A stretch of 64,000 bases of DNA from Nitratiruptor sp. YY08-10 (lineage in GTDB: Bacteria > Campylobacterota > Campylobacteria > Campylobacterales > Nitratiruptoraceae), in the NCBI RefSeq assembly GCF_016629565.1, contig NZ_AP023057.1, positions 1,116,001-1,180,000 on the forward strand. The letters run 5' to 3'. The notes below the pieces were generated by a model. The model was not told where the DNA came from. It did not search any database and was given only the letters and a program-made list of their open reading frames with translations. Of this stretch, positions 18,425 to 27,703 are shown one piece after another. Position numbers and translations under genes: made by a program. Each line of letters opens with the position of its first letter. Positions within the stretch are counted from its first letter, which is position 1.

Positions 18425-18937
18425 ATGAAAAAATTGCTCATTATTTTTGTTTCAGCAATCTCTATTGTGGCAGATATCAAGATAGAATCTCTTCAAAGCC
18501 ATTTTATCCAACAAATTACAAATGATCAAAACAAAACAATCACCTATGAAGGTGAAGTGGTGTATAAAGCACCAAACCATATTTATTGGAAATATGAATC
18601 ACCAATCCAAAAAAAGATTTATATAAACGGTAAAAAAGCTGTTATTATAGAACCAGAAATTGAACAGGCAGTTATAAAACGGCTCGGTAACACACTCTCA
18701 CTTGATACAATGTTGCAAAATGCAAAAAAGATTTCAAAAAATCGATATGAAGGGGTCTATAAAAACAAAAATTTTACTCTTTTGTTGGAAAATTCCAAAC
18801 TTTATAAAATAGAGTATACAGATAATCTTGGAAATCGTGTTAGCATACAATTCATCGATCCAAAGCAAAATATACAGATTGATCCATCTTTGTTCATATA
18901 CAAAATCGATCCAGCGTATGACGTGATTTATGAGTAG
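18425..18937 (+). CDS. lolA: outer-membrane lipoprotein carrier LolA
   Basis: The periplasmic chaperone that carries lipoproteins from LolCDE to the outer membrane. The 170-aa protein has a signal peptide (about 1-18, KKLLIIFVSAISIVA) and a mature part with FIQQITNDQNKTITYEGEV and the HIYWKYESP strand, where LolA has its conserved RP/KP-W-Y segment. It is a little shorter than the E. coli protein (about 200 aa), as is usual in Campylobacterota. GAAGGA precedes the ATG. It is divergent from secA and is followed by a GC-rich stem-loop shared with the acnB end. Confidence 0.88.
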   Translation: MKKLLIIFVSAISIVADIKIESLQSHFIQQITNDQNKTITYEGEVVYKAPNHIYWKYESPIQKKIYINGKKAVIIEPEIEQAVIKRLGNTLSLDTMLQNAKKISKNRYEGVYKNKNFTLLLENSKLYKIEYTDNLGNRVSIQFIDPKQNIQIDPSLFIYKIDPAYDVIYE

Positions 18938-18942
18938 TTTTT

Positions 18943-18958
18943 GCCGCCAAAAGGCGGC
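18943..18958. terminator. GC-rich stem-loop between lolA and acnB ends
   Basis: GCCGCC (18943-18948), a 4-nt A loop and GGCGGC (18953-18958) form a perfect 6-bp stem between two convergent genes. It starts 6 bp after the lolA stop and ends 6 bp before the acnB stop. A T run lies on the 5' side only (plus strand), so it is not a classic intrinsic terminator in either direction; it may be a shared 3' end protector. Confidence 0.5.
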
Positions 18959-18964
18959 GAAGAA

Positions 18965-21544
18965 TTAGAGATATTTGTGAATCATCTCTTCAAGCATATC
19001 TTGATCAAGTTCATTAAAGTTGAGATATCTGTAAACATTCTCCTCTTTACCGGCTAGTTTTTTGGTCACGATATCCAAATACTCCTCTTTGGTTGGAATG
19101 CGACCAAGCATTGCAGTTACTGCTGCGAGTTCTGCACTTCCTAGATACACTTTTGCATCTTTACCCATTCGGTTGTCAAAGTTTCTTGTACTTGTACTAA
19201 ATACAGTTGCTCCATCTCGAACTCGTGCCTGGTTCCCCATACACAAACTACATCCAGGAAGCTCTGTTCGTGCACCCGCTGTTCCAAAGATTGAGTAGTA
19301 TCCTTCTTCGATAAGCTCTTCCTCATCCATTTTTGTCGGAGGTGCAATCCAAAGTCTTGTTGGCACCTGACCTTCACCTTTTAAAATCTCTCCTAAAGCT
19401 CGATAATGACCAATATTTGTCATACAGCTTCCAACAAAGACTTCATCGATTTTGTGTGGCCTGTTTGGATCGGCAAGTACTTCAGAAATTGTTGCCACAT
19501 CATCCGGATCGTTTGGACACGCAACGATTGGCTCAGTGATTTCATTAAGATCGATTTCGATCACTGCAGCATACTCTGCATTTTTGTCCGCTTTCATAAG
19601 GGTTGGGTTTTTAAGCCACTCTTCCATTTTCTTCTTACGTCTCTCAAGGGTTTTTGCATCTTGATATCCCGCATCGATCATTTTCTCGATCAAAACAATA
19701 TTTGATTTGATATATTCAATCACCGGCTCTTCATCCAGTTGTACCGTACATGCTGCTGCACTTCGTTCAGCACTTGCATCACTGAGTTCAAATGCCTGCT
19801 CAACTTTCAAGAAAGGAAGTCCCTCGATCTCTAGGATCCTTCCTGCAAAGATGTTTTTCTTACCCTTCTTCTCTACAGTCAATAGACCTTGTTTAATTGC
19901 ATAGTATGGAATAGCATTTACAAGGTCTCTTAAAGTAATTCCAGGTTGAAGCTCACCTTTAAATCGAACAAGAACAGATTCTGGCATATTCAGTGGCATC
20001 GTTCCAGTAACAGCTGCAAATGCCACAAGACCTGATCCAGCTGGGAAACTGATACCTATCGGAAATCGTGTATGAGAGTCCCCACCTGTTCCAACAGTAT
20101 CAGGTAATACCATTCTGTTGAGCCATGAGTGGATAACCCCGTCACCTGGTTTCAAGCTTACACCACCTCGGCTTGTAATGAATTCTGGAAGAGTGTGTTG
20201 TAGCTCAATATCAGCTGGCTTTGGATACGCAGCTGTGTGACAGAAACTTTGCAATACGAAATCTGCTCCAAAGCTTAGGGCTGCAAGCTCTTTAATCTCA
20301 TCTCTGGTCATTGCACCAGTGGTATCTTGGCTACCAACTGTTAAAGTCTCAGGCTCTACATACATTCCTGGACGAACACCTTCCATACCACAGGCTTTTC
20401 CTACCATCTTTTGAGCCAATGTATATCCTACGCCCTCTTTGCCTTCTGGCTGTTCTGGTCTTGTGAAGAAATCTTCTTCTGGCATACCAAGCGCAGCTCT
20501 TGCTTTTCGTGTTAAGCCTCGCCCGATAATCATCGGTATTCGTCCACCTGCTCGGTACTCATCAGGAAGCGTATTTGGCTTTAGTTTGAATTCACTGACA
20601 ACTTCACCGTTTTTAAGGATTTTTCCTTCATATGGTCTGATCTCAATAACGTCACCAGTTTCAAGTTTATCAACTGGAGCTTCAATTGGAAGTGCACCAG
20701 AGTCCTCTGCTGTGTTAAAGAAAATCGGAGCGATAATCCCACCTATGATAATCCCACCAGTTCGTTTATTTGGAACGTGTGGAATATCTTCACCGATCCA
20801 CCACTGCACTGAGTTGATACCAGATTTTCGGCTAGACCCTGTTCCTACAACATCCCCAACAAATGCTACAGGAAGTCCTTTTTCTTTGAGTTTTTTGATA
20901 GTTTCTTGCGCATCCGGCATTTTTGCTTTTAGCATTGAGAGTGCATGCAACGGAATATCACTTCTACTCCAAGCTTCACTTGCAGGAGAAAGATCATCTG
21001 TGTTTGTTTCACCAGGTACTTTGAAGACTACCGCTTTGATGGATTCTGGAAGTGGATCTCTGCTGAAAAACCACTCTGCATTTGCCCAAGACTCCAAAAC
21101 CTCTTTTGCATATTTGTTCGTTTTTGCCTTTTCAACAACATCATTGAATGCATTGTATACAAGAAGCGTCTTTTTCAGTGCATCGGCAGCAGCCTGCGCA
21201 ACTTCAGGATCTTCATGATCAAGAGCCTCTACAAGAGGACCAACGTTGTATCCTCCAAGCATAGTTCCTAAAATTTCAACTGCATGTTTAGGACTGATGG
21301 CTGCTGTTTTTGCATGTCCTTGTACGATATCACGCAAAAATGCCGCTTTTACATATGCCGCTTCATCAACGCCAGGAGGAACGCGATTGAGCAAAAGATC
21401 CATCAAAAACTCTTCTTCAACGATTGGCATCTGCTTCAATAGTTTGATGACTTCATTGACTTGCTCAGCAGTCAACGGTTTTGGAGGAATACCAAGTTTT
21501 GCCCGCTCTTCAGCCGCTTTTTTATACTCTTCAATAAATCCCAT
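18965..21544 (-). CDS. acnB: aconitate hydratase B (bifunctional AcnB type)
   Basis: Interconverts citrate and isocitrate using a 4Fe-4S cluster. The 859-aa length and domain order (N-terminal HEAT-like domain with [20 protein letters not shown], then the swivel domain with [12 protein letters not shown], then catalytic domains 1-3) are those of AcnB, not AcnA. Cluster ligands are [13 protein letters not shown] and the pair in [15 protein letters not shown] near the C-terminus. The 9 bp between it and the coiled-coil gene imply one transcript. It lies 8 kb from the other TCA genes on the same strand. Confidence 0.96.
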   Translation of the reverse strand: MGFIEEYKKAAEERAKLGIPPKPLTAEQVNEVIKLLKQMPIVEEEFLMDLLLNRVPPGVDEAAYVKAAFLRDIVQGHAKTAAISPKHAVEILGTMLGGYNVGPLVEALDHEDPEVAQAAADALKKTLLVYNAFNDVVEKAKTNKYAKEVLESWANAEWFFSRDPLPESIKAVVFKVPGETNTDDLSPASEAWSRSDIPLHALSMLKAKMPDAQETIKKLKEKGLPVAFVGDVVGTGSSRKSGINSVQWWIGEDIPHVPNKRTGGIIIGGIIAPIFFNTAEDSGALPIEAPVDKLETGDVIEIRPYEGKILKNGEVVSEFKLKPNTLPDEYRAGGRIPMIIGRGLTRKARAALGMPEEDFFTRPEQPEGKEGVGYTLAQKMVGKACGMEGVRPGMYVEPETLTVGSQDTTGAMTRDEIKELAALSFGADFVLQSFCHTAAYPKPADIELQHTLPEFITSRGGVSLKPGDGVIHSWLNRMVLPDTVGTGGDSHTRFPIGISFPAGSGLVAFAAVTGTMPLNMPESVLVRFKGELQPGITLRDLVNAIPYYAIKQGLLTVEKKGKKNIFAGRILEIEGLPFLKVEQAFELSDASAERSAAACTVQLDEEPVIEYIKSNIVLIEKMIDAGYQDAKTLERRKKKMEEWLKNPTLMKADKNAEYAAVIEIDLNEITEPIVACPNDPDDVATISEVLADPNRPHKIDEVFVGSCMTNIGHYRALGEILKGEGQVPTRLWIAPPTKMDEEELIEEGYYSIFGTAGARTELPGCSLCMGNQARVRDGATVFSTSTRNFDNRMGKDAKVYLGSAELAAVTAMLGRIPTKEEYLDIVTKKLAGKEENVYRYLNFNELDQDMLEEMIHKYL

Positions 21545-21553
21545 CTATTCTCC

Positions 21554-22060
21554 TTATCGTAAATTATAGTTGTGTCTGAATTGATCGATTCTTTTTTGGA
21601 ACTGGTTCAAGATGTGCTCCAGTCTTTTAAGATTTACCTCTTTTTCATGAATGAGCCGAGACTTCTCCTCTTCTAGCTCCATCTCTTTGTCCAAAAGCTT
21701 CATCTCTTTATTTGTCAAATCTTCATATTTTTCTTTAAGCTCGTTGATAATTTGCTTATGTTGATCAAGTTCTTTCATAAGTCTTGCTCGATCTCTTTCG
21801 AGCATCTCAATCTCTCGCTCTGTTTCAGCTTTCAAAGTTGCTTGCTGAATCCGTTTCAAATGGTTCAAAATATCATGAACTCTGTGTTCATGCTCTCTTA
21901 ACTCTCTTGAAACCTGAAGAATTTCAGATTCGATTCTTGCCAACTCCTCTTTTACTTCTTTGAGCTTAGCATCAACTGCTCGAATCTCTTCTTTCTCTTT
22001 TTCAACGAGCTTTTCAAAATGCTCAACCTTTTGCGCCATCTTCTTTAAGAACTCTTCCAT
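21554..22060 (-). CDS. coiled-coil protein of unknown function upstream of acnB
   Basis: A 168-aa soluble protein that is nearly all heptad-like coiled coil (about 5-155), rich in Glu, Lys and Leu, with no cysteine, signal peptide or membrane helix. A strong GGAGG ribosome site precedes the ATG. It starts the two-gene unit with acnB, 9 bp apart. The repeats resemble the long coiled coil of Campylobacterota zinc-ribbon proteins, but the C-terminal zinc ribbon is absent. Function is unknown; a structural or assembly role for AcnB would be a guess from position. Confidence 0.7.
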   Translation of the reverse strand: MEEFLKKMAQKVEHFEKLVEKEKEEIRAVDAKLKEVKEELARIESEILQVSRELREHEHRVHDILNHLKRIQQATLKAETEREIEMLERDRARLMKELDQHKQIINELKEKYEDLTNKEMKLLDKEMELEEEKSRLIHEKEVNLKRLEHILNQFQKRIDQFRHNYNLR

Positions 22061-22169
22061 TGTTCCTCCTTATAATTGTAATAAATATTGTATCAAACAT
22101 CTCTCAACACAAAACAAATGTGTTACATTATGTATCATATGCTATTCTTTACTGTTTATTTTCGTAACA

Positions 22170-24272
22170 CTAAATCAAAATATCTCGATTCCCCTTCGCA
22201 TTGGGCGAAGAGAGAACTCCCATATTTTCTAACTGTTCTACGATTCTTGCAGCCCTGTTGTATCCTATTTGTAACCTTCTTTGAAGATAGCTAATGGAAG
22301 TTTTTCTCTCGCTTAATACAATCTGTTTTGCCTCTTCAAACAGTTCATCCAAATCCTCCGATCCTGTTTTTCCTGAACTTGAATCGCCACTTCCAATATT
22401 CTCGGCCAAAAACTTCTCATCATACTCAGGTTCTTGTTGCTCTTTGAGATATTGAACAATGGTTTCAATCTCTTGCTCACTGATCCACGGCGCATGCAAC
22501 CGGATAAGTCCAGCCGATCCTGGCGGCGTGAAAAGCATATCACCACGTCCAAGGAGGGATTCGGCTCCAATACTATCAAGAATAACTTTACTATCTATCT
22601 TTTGTCCTACACGAAAACTGATTCTTGCCGGAAGATTCGCTTTGATAAGACCTGTAACCACGTCAACGCTTGGCCTTTGTGTCGCGACAATCAAGTGTAT
22701 CCCACTCGCCCGTGCCATCTGTGCAAGTCTTGCAATAGAATACTCCACATCTTTCCCGCTTGTCATCATTAAATCAGCTAACTCATCAATTATTACGACT
22801 ATATATGGGAGTTCAGAAATTCCCTCTTTTTTTGCCTTTTTGTTAAAACTCTCAATATTCTTTGTTTTATACTGGCTCATAAGCTGATAGCGTCTCTCCA
22901 TTTCTCCTACCATATTGCTCAATGCAACTACTGCCTGCTTCGAACTGGTTATGACAGGAGTTAAAAGATGTGGAATATCGTTGTAGATGCTGAATTCAAG
23001 CATCTTTGGATCGATCATCATCAGTTTGAGTTTCTCCGGAGCATTCCTATAAAGCAGGCTGATAACCATAGCATTGATTCCCACACTCTTCCCGCTTCCC
23101 GTAGTACCAGCAATCAGTAGATGCGGCAGTTTTTTCAGATCAGTAATAAATGGTTTTCCAACAATATCTTTTCCTAAAGCCAAAGTAAGCGGAGATGCTG
23201 CTTTTTTGAAAAGGTCACTCTCGATTATTTCTCTTAGATATATTGTCTGGAACTCTTTATTTGGTATCTCTATTCCTACGACATCTTTTCCCGGAATTGG
23301 TGCTTGAATACGAATAGTTTGCGCTTTCAAAGCCATTGCCAAGTCATCTGCAAGATTTAAAATTTTTGAAACTTTGATATGTGGGGCTGGTTTGAATTCA
23401 AAGGTTGTCACCAACGGACCGGTATATGTTCGAACAACATCTCCCTCAATTTTAAATTTTTTGAGTTTATCTATAAGTTCTTTGACTTTTTTATCGATTT
23501 CAGCTTCATTGATCTCATTTTTTGTTTTTGGTGCTTTTTGTAAAAAATCTATTGAAGGGAGTCGAAAGCCTTTCGGTTTTTCGACACCATCGCCCAGTTC
23601 AATATCTTCAAGAAGCTTTTTATTCTCTTCCAATTCCTGAACGATCTTGACATTGGTATCGGGGGTGTTTTCCTCTTTTTCATTTTTTTGTTCGCCCTTA
23701 GAACTTTTTTTAGTCTCTTTATGTTTTACATTTTCAAGTGACTTCTCCTCTTTTTTGACGTCTGTTTTTTTCGTACTTTTTGTCTTTTTTGCTCTTTCGG
23801 TTTTCTGTATCGAAATGGCGCTGTCCGTTTGTAATTTTTGTTCAATGTAATCTTCAAAAAAGTCTTTGATCAAAGCGATATATGCAATGGCAAGAAAAAC
23901 AATCAATAACAACCATACTCCCACACTCCCAATATATGGAGTTAACATATCTACAATTGCACGACCAAATGCACCATTATATGTGTGTGGCAACAAAAGA
24001 GCTTGCAATAAAACCAGCGAAAAGAAAAGAATGAATGTTCCCATGATAATGTAAGCAATCTTTTTCCTATCAAGAACTTTTTGCCTGTAGATAACCCACA
24101 ATGGCAGTAAAAAAACAAAAGGGTAAATATAGGAAAGGAGTCCGAAATAGAATCTGTTATATTTTCCAAACGTAGCACCCAATTTGCCTACAAAATGAAA
24201 ATCACTAAAAATAGTCGATACACCCAAATAGACAAATAAAACGGCAACGATAAGAAATAGAATTTGCTTCAC
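22170..24272 (-). CDS. ftsK: DNA translocase FtsK/SpoIIIE family
   Basis: Pumps chromosomal DNA through the closing septum and helps dimer resolution. The 700-aa protein has about four membrane helices in residues 1-140, a charged Lys/Glu linker (about 150-220), and the motor with Walker A AGTTGSGKSVGIN and Walker B YIVVIIDELADLMM. The C-terminal winged-helix gamma domain (SISYLQRRLQIGYNRAARIV) reads KOPS-type DNA signals. The start is a GTG at 24272 with AAGGA 5 nt upstream. It is short compared with E. coli FtsK because the linker is short, which is normal in this phylum. Confidence 0.95.
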   Translation of the reverse strand: MKQILFLIVAVLFVYLGVSTIFSDFHFVGKLGATFGKYNRFYFGLLSYIYPFVFLLPLWVIYRQKVLDRKKIAYIIMGTFILFFSLVLLQALLLPHTYNGAFGRAIVDMLTPYIGSVGVWLLLIVFLAIAYIALIKDFFEDYIEQKLQTDSAISIQKTERAKKTKSTKKTDVKKEEKSLENVKHKETKKSSKGEQKNEKEENTPDTNVKIVQELEENKKLLEDIELGDGVEKPKGFRLPSIDFLQKAPKTKNEINEAEIDKKVKELIDKLKKFKIEGDVVRTYTGPLVTTFEFKPAPHIKVSKILNLADDLAMALKAQTIRIQAPIPGKDVVGIEIPNKEFQTIYLREIIESDLFKKAASPLTLALGKDIVGKPFITDLKKLPHLLIAGTTGSGKSVGINAMVISLLYRNAPEKLKLMMIDPKMLEFSIYNDIPHLLTPVITSSKQAVVALSNMVGEMERRYQLMSQYKTKNIESFNKKAKKEGISELPYIVVIIDELADLMMTSGKDVEYSIARLAQMARASGIHLIVATQRPSVDVVTGLIKANLPARISFRVGQKIDSKVILDSIGAESLLGRGDMLFTPPGSAGLIRLHAPWISEQEIETIVQYLKEQQEPEYDEKFLAENIGSGDSSSGKTGSEDLDELFEEAKQIVLSERKTSISYLQRRLQIGYNRAARIVEQLENMGVLSSPNAKGNRDILI

Positions 24273-24300
24273 ACATATCCTTTATTTTCTTTTTAATGAA

Positions 24301-24330
24301 ATTATAATCCAAACAGAAAAAATATCATAA
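24301..24330 (-). promoter_or_regulatory. candidate ftsK promoter
   Basis: On the minus strand a perfect TATAAT (24306-24301) lies 28 bp before the ftsK GTG. A weak TTATGA (24330-24325) 18 bp further upstream could be the -35 box. The -10 box is good and the -35 box poor. Confidence 0.4.
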
Positions 24331-24398
24331 CTTAAAGTATAAAATTAAACATTTTGCCATGAAATGTAACAAAAACCGTATAAATTGCTTTAAATTCC

Positions 24399-24427
24399 TT
24401 GAAATTTTTAAAAAATATTTGTAGAAT
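24399..24427 (+). promoter_or_regulatory. sigma-70-type promoter of the HU gene
   Basis: TTGAAA (24399-24404), a 17-bp spacer and TAGAAT (24422-24427) give a good promoter. The predicted start is near 24434, leaving a 30-nt leader to the ATG at 24464. A second TATAAT at 24446-24451 lies too close to the start codon to be the main -10 box. Confidence 0.6.
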
Positions 24428-24463
24428 TGTAGTGTAATGAAAAATTATAATAAAGGAAGAGCG

Positions 24464-24739
24464 ATGAAAAAAGCGGAGTTCGTACAGATCGTAGCTGAAA
24501 AAGCTGGCCTTTCCAAAAAAGACACACAAAAAGTGATCGATGCGGCATTGGAAGTAATCACTGATGCTTTGAAAAAAGGTGACGAAGTAGCATTCATCGG
24601 GTTCGGTACATTTACTACAGCACAAAGAGCTGCAAGAGAAGCAAAAGTTCCTGGCACAAACCGAGTTGTAAAAGTTCCGGCAACAAGAGTGGTAAAATTC
24701 AAAGTAGGTAAAAAACTCAAAGAAGCGGTAGCGGAATAA
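24464..24739 (+). CDS. hup: HU-family nucleoid DNA-binding protein
   Basis: A 91-aa dimeric histone-like protein that bends and compacts DNA. It begins KKAEFVQIVAEKAGLSKKD, has GDEVAFIGFGTF (the HU signature start, about 46-57) and the flexible DNA arm AAREAKVPGTNRVVKVPATR. The start at 24464 is preceded by AAGGAAG; an ATG nine codons earlier has no such site and would add residues not found in HU. A perfect 12-bp terminator hairpin follows directly after the stop, so the gene is likely a single strongly expressed unit. Confidence 0.95.
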   Translation: MKKAEFVQIVAEKAGLSKKDTQKVIDAALEVITDALKKGDEVAFIGFGTFTTAQRAAREAKVPGTNRVVKVPATRVVKFKVGKKLKEAVAE

Positions 24740-24767
24740 TTAAACTTGGGGTCAACCCCAAGTTTAA
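24740..24767 (+). terminator. strong intrinsic terminator after the HU gene
   Basis: TTAAACTTGGGG (24740-24751), loop TCAA and CCCCAAGTTTAA (24756-24767) form a perfect 12-bp stem starting one base after the HU stop. A mixed A/T tail follows. The symmetry means it could also stop minus-strand transcription arriving from minCDE. Confidence 0.85.
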
Positions 24768-24784
24768 ATTTCAAGTTTAAATTT
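24759..24784. repeat. 13-bp perfect tandem duplication
   Basis: CAAGTTTAAATTT occurs twice without a gap (24759-24771 and 24772-24784). The first copy includes the 3' arm of the HU terminator stem. It looks like a local slippage duplication. Confidence 0.7.
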
Positions 24785-24825
24785 AATGTAAGATTTATTT
24801 CGCTATTATTTCAGTCCAAATGGTC

Positions 24826-24912
24826 GCCGGGGTGGTGAAACTGGTAGACACGCGAGACTCAAAATCTCGTGGGCATTTGCCCGTGTGGGTTCGAGTCCCA
24901 CCCCCGGCACCA
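24826..24912 (+). tRNA. tRNA-Leu (anticodon CAA)
   Basis: The acceptor stem GCCGGGG pairs with CCCCGGC, followed by A and an encoded CCA. The anticodon arm CGAGA-CTCAAAA-TCTCG gives anticodon CAA, reading UUG. A long variable arm (GGGCATTTGCCC) marks it as class II, as expected for Leu. The T arm has GTTCGAGTC. Total 87 nt with CCA. A TATTAT at 24804-24809 could be its -10 box. Confidence 0.95.
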
Positions 24913-24914
24913 TT

Positions 24915-24990
<76 letters not shown>

Positions 24991-25061
24991 TTACAACTTC
25001 TTGCACAATTCTTTTGAATACTCTATTTATATTAATAATTCTTTTTAGAAATCAAAATAAA

Positions 25062-25076
25062 AGAGGAGAACTCTCT
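25062..25076 (-). terminator. possible terminator of minCDE
   Basis: On the minus strand AGAGAG, a TT centre and CTCCTCT can form six base pairs with one bulge, overlapping the minE stop, and TTTTATTTT follows. The T-rich tail is convincing; the short bulged stem is not. Confidence 0.45.
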
Positions 25077-25314
25077 ATCGACCCTCCTCCAAAACAATCT
25101 CAATGTCGAGTATATCTTTATCACCTACTTTGTCTTTGGTTATACTTACATCTTTGATTTGGCTATACTTTTTGACCACTTCCATAATCTCTTGTTTCAT
25201 CTGGTCAAGGTGGGGGTAGATGTTGCTGTCGCGATCCAGAGCTATCGCCACACTGAGGCGGTCCTTTGCTTTTTGGGCACTCTTTTTTTTCTTAAAGAAA
25301 TCGAACAAGCTCAT
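25075..25314 (-). CDS. minE: cell division topological specificity factor MinE
   Basis: A 79-aa protein that stimulates MinD ATPase and drives pole-to-pole oscillation, keeping division at midcell. It has the N-terminal membrane-binding [17 protein letters not shown], then the MinD-contact strand LSVAIALD and the C-terminal dimerisation domain with [18 protein letters not shown]. The length is slightly below E. coli MinE (88 aa). Its ATG overlaps the minD stop by 4 bp. The order C-D-E is the standard operon. Confidence 0.93.
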   Translation of the reverse strand: MSLFDFFKKKKSAQKAKDRLSVAIALDRDSNIYPHLDQMKQEIMEVVKKYSQIKDVSITKDKVGDKDILDIEIVLEEGR

Positions 25315-26126
25315 AAGAAGATCTTTTTCAATGATTTCAAAAGACCGCCTTTTTTAGGAGTCTCCACATCTTCAAACGCAACATCTTCCCCGCATAGTCT
25401 TCTGCTGATCCGATCAAAGGCTTTGCCCGCTTCACTTTCACTGTTTAATATAACAGGATGTCCTGTATTGGATGCTTCGATAATATATTGATCTTCTGGA
25501 ACTTTTCCTATTAAATCAATTTCCAAAATGTCCAAAATATCTTCACTTGAGAGCATTTCACCTTTTTGGACAAGTTCAGGATTGATCCGATTTATCACAA
25601 GATATTTGGGAACTTCTTTTCCTTCCTGTGCCTTTTTGCTTTTCGCATCCACTATTCCAATTGCTCTATCTGAATCTCGAATAGAAGAAACCTCTGGGTT
25701 AACGACAACGATTACCGCATCTGCAAAATGAACAGCGTGTTCAAAGCCACTCTCAATTCCAGCTGGTGCATCGATAAAAATATAGTCAAACTCCTTTTTC
25801 AACTGCTCCAACAATTTTTGGACTTTCTCTTTGGAAAGCACTGTTTTGTCTTTTGTCTGGGAGGCCGCTAAAAAGGAGAGGTTTTTACTCTTTTTAAAAG
25901 GTATCAATGCTTGATGCAATTTCACATCTTCATCCATCACATGGGTGATATCATACACCACTCTGTTTTCAAGCCCCAATATCATATCAAGGTTTCTTTG
26001 GCCGATATCAAAGTCAACCACTACCGTTTTTTTTCCATGTAGTGCCGTCCCAATGGCCAAATTTGCAGAGGTTGTCGTTTTACCGACTCCACCTTTACCG
26101 CTGATAACAGAAAATATTATGCCCAT
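25311..26126 (-). CDS. minD: septum-site determining ATPase MinD
   Basis: A 271-aa membrane-cycling ATPase that recruits MinC and is released by MinE. The deviant Walker A motif [10 protein letters not shown] spans 9-18, with both signature lysines (Lys11 and Lys16). [16 protein letters not shown] is the switch region, and the amphipathic C-terminal helix ([10 protein letters not shown]) is the membrane-targeting sequence. It starts 1 bp after the minC stop. All key residues are present. Confidence 0.96.
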   Translation of the reverse strand: MGIIFSVISGKGGVGKTTTSANLAIGTALHGKKTVVVDFDIGQRNLDMILGLENRVVYDITHVMDEDVKLHQALIPFKKSKNLSFLAASQTKDKTVLSKEKVQKLLEQLKKEFDYIFIDAPAGIESGFEHAVHFADAVIVVVNPEVSSIRDSDRAIGIVDAKSKKAQEGKEVPKYLVINRINPELVQKGEMLSSEDILDILEIDLIGKVPEDQYIIEASNTGHPVILNSESEAGKAFDRISRRLCGEDVAFEDVETPKKGGLLKSLKKIFL

Positions 26127-26127
26127 T

Positions 26128-26655
26128 TCATTCCTTTATTTTTTCTATTACTATACCCTCTTCATCGAGGCTTACTTTATACAAACACCCATCGATAAAA
26201 TTGTCCAATACATGATTGTGAAAGATGATTTTCGATTTTGGTCCCTTTTTGAAAAGCATAAAATTACCACTGCATTCTGCAGTCCCATCCATACTATCCA
26301 GTGCTATAAAGTTACCTGATGTTTTGATCGATGCGCCATCATTGACTCTTTTCAAGCACAAAACAGTATTTCGGGTCACAATCTCTTCACCGCTTCTCAC
26401 TACGCGGTCACAGACTTCCACACCAATCGGCAATTCCTGTTTCTTTACCCGCTTCAATTGGGTCAAATGAAGATTTTTGACATACTGTACTCTATTCATA
26501 TCCAGAAAGTTCTCAATTTTTCTTGAAACGTCTCCTTTGAGATGAAGCAGATAGTCTTTTAATAGAGGGATTTTCGGTTTGATAAACTGCAAAAACTCCT
26601 CTTCATTCTTTATCTCGATTTCCATAACAGAAACGTTGTATTGGTTGATTTGCAC
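26128..26655 (-). CDS. minC: septum-site determining protein MinC
   Basis: The FtsZ-assembly inhibitor carried by MinD. I recognise it from its position in minCDE and its C-terminal beta-helix ([20 protein letters not shown], then [19 protein letters not shown]), which matches the MinC_C fold. The N-terminal half is poorly conserved. The start is a GTG at 26655 with GGGAGG 5 nt before it, giving 175 aa; the frame is open further upstream but has no ribosome site. It is short compared with E. coli MinC (231 aa), as in other Campylobacterota. It is divergent from ubiX. Confidence 0.85.
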   Translation of the reverse strand: MQINQYNVSVMEIEIKNEEEFLQFIKPKIPLLKDYLLHLKGDVSRKIENFLDMNRVQYVKNLHLTQLKRVKKQELPIGVEVCDRVVRSGEEIVTRNTVLCLKRVNDGASIKTSGNFIALDSMDGTAECSGNFMLFKKGPKSKIIFHNHVLDNFIDGCLYKVSLDEEGIVIEKIKE

Positions 26656-26715
26656 CAAAACCTCCCAAAAACAATGTTGTATAATTATATGAAAAATTAT
26701 TGAAAAAGTGATAAA

Positions 26716-27240
26716 TTGAAAGTAGCCGTAGCCGTTAGCGGAGCCAGTGGAGCTCAATTGGGACTAAAAACATACGAACTCCTTCCAGAATATATTGAAA
26801 AATATCTTATATGTACCCAAAATGCAAAAACTGTTTTAGAAAAAGAGAACGATTATTCTATATTGGATGATAAAGCTATTTGGGAAGGACCTGCCAGTGG
26901 AAGCTTCGGTCTGGATGCTTTGATAGTTGCTCCTTGTTCCATGAACACTTTGGCGAAAATCGCTGTTGGGATAGCAGACAATCTCACAACAAGGGCAGCA
27001 GGCGTTATGATCAAAGAACAAAAAAAACTCCTGTTAGCTCCTAGAGAATTGCCGTTTAGTCCGATAGCACTTGAAAATATGCTCAAGCTCTCCAGATTAA
27101 ATGTTATAATTGCACCGCCTGTCATGGCATATTACAGCAATCAGCAGACACTTGAATCGATGGAAAATTTCATCATCGGAAAGTGGTTTGATCTATTAGG
27201 AATCAAACACAATCTTTATAAAAGATGGAGTAATGCGTAA
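26716..27240 (+). CDS. ubiX: flavin prenyltransferase UbiX
   Basis: Makes the prenylated FMN cofactor used by UbiD-type decarboxylases; in Campylobacterota this serves menaquinone synthesis or other UbiD reactions. The 174-aa protein has the flavin-binding start VAVSGASGAQLG (5-16), IVAPCSMNTLAKIAVGIADN in the middle and the LLLAPRELPFSPI stretch (about 104-116). The best start is a TTG at 26716, but the ribosome site is weak. It overlaps coaD by 8 bp and opens a long plus-strand gene run. The length is typical. Confidence 0.88.
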   Translation: MKVAVAVSGASGAQLGLKTYELLPEYIEKYLICTQNAKTVLEKENDYSILDDKAIWEGPASGSFGLDALIVAPCSMNTLAKIAVGIADNLTTRAAGVMIKEQKKLLLAPRELPFSPIALENMLKLSRLNVIIAPPVMAYYSNQQTLESMENFIIGKWFDLLGIKHNLYKRWSNA

Positions 27241-27703
27241 AGTTATCTATCCCGGTACTTTCGATCCTATAACCAATGGACATCTGGATATCATCAAAAG
27301 AGCCAGCTCTATATTTGATCATGTTATCGTTGCTGTGGCTCGGTCGCAAGAGAAACGACCTATGTTCGATATAGCAACCAGAGTGAAAATGGCTCATATT
27401 GCTACATCCGATCTGCCAAATGTTACTATCAAAGAGTTCGATACGCTCTTGGTCAATTTTTGCCAGCAAGAAGATGCATTCATTGTCATACGTGGACTCC
27501 GAGCTGTGAGCGATTTTGAATATGAATTGCAAATGGGATATGCCAATCGCTCTTTGGATAAAAATATTGAAACACTTTATCTCATGCCAAGTCTGCAAAA
27601 CGCTTTCATCAGTTCAAGCGTAGTACGAACAATCCTGAAATACAAAGGAAACGTCTCACATCTGGTACCGCAAAATATTATTCCTTATCTGGAGAGCCGT
27701 TAA
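27233..27703 (+). CDS. coaD: phosphopantetheine adenylyltransferase
   Basis: Transfers AMP from ATP to 4'-phosphopantetheine, the fourth step of coenzyme A synthesis. The 156-aa protein has the nucleotidyltransferase motif YPGTFDPITNGHLDI (6-20), including the conserved T/HxGH, and the second ATP motif FISSSVVRTI near residue 125. VIRGLRAVSDFEYELQM is the conserved middle stretch. The length is standard. It overlaps both neighbours' boundaries (8 bp into ubiX, directly abutting tmk), so the run is translationally linked. Confidence 0.95.
   Translation: MRKVIYPGTFDPITNGHLDIIKRASSIFDHVIVAVARSQEKRPMFDIATRVKMAHIATSDLPNVTIKEFDTLLVNFCQQEDAFIVIRGLRAVSDFEYELQMGYANRSLDKNIETLYLMPSLQNAFISSSVVRTILKYKGNVSHLVPQNIIPYLESR

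Noticed and set aside
20439-21218. 259-codon open frame on the plus strand inside acnB
   Set aside because: It is fully antisense to a well-conserved AcnB coding sequence, is Ser/Pro-rich in the way mirror frames are, and has no domain.
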